Shown in pieces: positions 4,253-5,366 of a stretch of 5,366 nt of DNA. The position numbers and the translations under genes are program-made. Positions within the stretch are counted from its first letter, which is position 1, and every line of letters begins with the position of its first letter. Origin of the DNA: Holophagae bacterium (lineage in GTDB: Bacteria; Acidobacteriota; Thermoanaerobaculia; Thermoanaerobaculales; Sulfomarinibacteraceae); the NCBI GenBank assembly GCA_030609785.1, contig JAUWTC010000221.1, forward strand, positions 1-5,366. The letters run 5' to 3'. A model generated the notes under the pieces. The model saw only the letters and a list, made by a program, of their open reading frames with translations. It searched no databases and was not told the origin of the DNA.

Positions 4253-5366
4253 TGGAGCAGCTGCGAGTCGTCGATCTTGCCAAAACGATGGGCGTCACAC
4301 CGCGAGAGCTGATTTTCAAGCTCAGGGCCATTGGCGTGACCGTCAGTTCCGAGCAGGATGCCCTGGACCTCGCGACCGTCCGGGCGATCATCACCGGTGA
4401 AACACTGGCACGACGCCCACGAGAGGTGATCCAGCGCCGCGAAAAAGCGCCCGAAGAAACCACCACGACCTCTGCCCACGAACGGCTGGCTCGACGCCGC
4501 AAACGTCAGGTCGTGGAGACGGATCACGAGATCCGCGAGGTCATCACCGAGAAAGAGTCCGAGAAGGACATGGGTGATGCCGAGGCCGCAGTCAAACCGG
4601 CTGCTGAGGTTGAGACAACAGAAGAAGCCGTTGCCGAGGTGAAAATCGCCGCAGAGGCTGACGTCGAAACCGCCGAAGTCAAAGCCGAAACTGCCGACGA
4701 GGCCCCGGCTGCTGACGAGTCCGAAACCCCGGCCGACGCGGAGGTCGAAGCGGCGCCGGCAACGGATGGGGCCGAAGCGCCCGCAACCGTACCGGAAGCT
4801 GACGAGGCTGTGGTCGCCAAACCCGAGCCACCAGTATCCGAAGAGGAATTCACCGCAGACCGGCCTGAAACCGACCAGACCAAGGCCAAACGGGTTCAGC
4901 CGCCGCGAGCCAGGACACCACTCGAAAAGACCCTCCGAGAACTGTCGCCTGACGAGATCAGGCAGCGCCTCCAGGCCCAAAAGGAAGCCGAAAAGCGCCG
5001 AAAAGCAGAACGCGCTGCAGGCAAGACCCGCCCCGGAAGCAGCCGGAAGGCCAAGGCGGCCGCCGATGCCAAAGAGATTCGCGATCTGCTCAATAAGTTT
5101 GAGGAGCAGAAGGTCAAAGCGCCGGCCGACGGAGCGACCGCTGTTCCCTCAAGACCCGGACAGCGCCCCGGACAACGCCCCCCAGGTGCAGGCCAGAGAC
5201 TGAGCAAGAAGGCCCGGAAGCGCCAGCAGAAGCAGGAAGCGACTCGCAGAACGGCGCCGGTGCCCCGTCCGACCCGCACGGTCGAGTTCCGGGACGGCGT
5301 GAAGCCCGAAGGACCGGTCATTCTTTCGGAAATGGTGACCGTCAGGGAATTGGCCGAGAAACTCAA
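4252..5366 (+). CDS. infB: Translation initiation factor IF-2, N-terminal 371 codons (cut by window edge)
   Basis: IF-2 is the GTPase that places formyl-Met-tRNA on the 30S subunit and promotes 50S joining. No stop occurs before the window edge. Recognition rests on the N-terminal part: an IF2_N domain at about 1-50 (MEQLRVVDLAKTMGVTPREL, KLRAIGVTV) and the beginning of the second IF2_N domain at about 356-371 (VILSEMVTVRELAEKL). Between them lie an Arg/Lys-rich stretch (about 55-85), a Glu/Ala/Val/Pro-rich acidic stretch (about 100-215) and a strongly basic Arg/Lys/Gln/Pro stretch (about 215-345). Such low-complexity linkers are common in long bacterial IF-2. The G domain and tRNA-binding domains lie beyond the window. 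ATG 4252 shares its A with the nusA stop (TAATG) and has GGAGGG (4240-4245) 6 nt upstream. Its position after rimP and nusA supports the call strongly. Confidence 0.95.
   Translation, partial: MEQLRVVDLAKTMGVTPRELIFKLRAIGVTVSSEQDALDLATVRAIITGETLARRPREVIQRREKAPEETTTTSAHERLARRRKRQVVETDHEIREVITEKESEKDMGDAEAAVKPAAEVETTEEAVAEVKIAAEADVETAEVKAETADEAPAADESETPADAEVEAAPATDGAEAPATVPEADEAVVAKPEPPVSEEEFTADRPETDQTKAKRVQPPRARTPLEKTLRELSPDEIRQRLQAQKEAEKRRKAERAAGKTRPGSSRKAKAAADAKEIRDLLNKFEEQKVKAPADGATAVPSRPGQRPGQRPPGAGQRLSKKARKRQQKQEATRRTAPVPRPTRTVEFRDGVKPEGPVILSEMVTVRELAEKL

Noticed and set aside
4198..4980. Minus-strand frames opposite infB, including a Ser/Ala-rich one
   Set aside because: Their composition mirrors the Glu/Ala codons of the IF-2 linker on the other strand; the IF2_N domains and operon order make the + strand the coding one.

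Overview
The window is GC-rich (roughly 60% by eye) bacterial chromosome. It holds the start of a conserved transcription/translation operon, rimP-nusA-infB, on the + strand. A divergently transcribed MidA-type methyltransferase gene lies upstream, and beyond it is the 3' part of an unrecognised membrane-protein gene. The gene content is housekeeping and vertically inherited in character. I see no transposase, integrase, phage gene, CRISPR array, tRNA or rRNA. The phylum cannot be fixed from the sequence. The IF-2 N-terminus, the lack of ylxR between nusA and infB, and intergenic low-complexity repeats of a kind I associate with environmental Acidobacteriota-like genomes make that phylum a low-confidence guess.

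Layout. Positions 3-671 (+) are the C-terminal part of a single-pass membrane protein of unknown function. Positions 672-825 are a convergent spacer with two hairpins and a 10-bp tandem repeat. Positions 826-1962 (-) encode a MidA/NDUFAF7-like SAM-dependent methyltransferase. Its last 24 codons lie beyond the usual family end and run through repeat-like DNA. Positions 1963-2318 are a divergent spacer that is unusually structured: a 10-bp-stem palindrome beside the methyltransferase start, two facing arrays of 7-bp units (NYAGGGR reading inward from both sides, one a G-quadruplex candidate), an inner inverted repeat enclosing a near-consensus DnaA box, then a good sigma70-like promoter followed at once by a textbook intrinsic terminator. 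That terminator lies between promoter and rimP start codon, so it looks like an attenuator. Positions 2319-5366 are rimP, nusA and the first 371 codons of infB, joined by a 4-bp and a 1-bp stop/start overlap.

How the genes work together. RimP matures the 30S subunit, NusA controls pausing, termination and antitermination by RNA polymerase, and IF-2 brings initiator tRNA to the 30S subunit. The overlapping junctions suggest translational coupling, and the promoter-proximal terminator suggests control by transcription termination, for which NusA itself is an obvious candidate effector (inference). The protein-coding genes look ordinary. The most interesting material is the non-coding architecture: period-7 and period-10 repeats at several sites, including one that seems to have been absorbed into the end of a gene.
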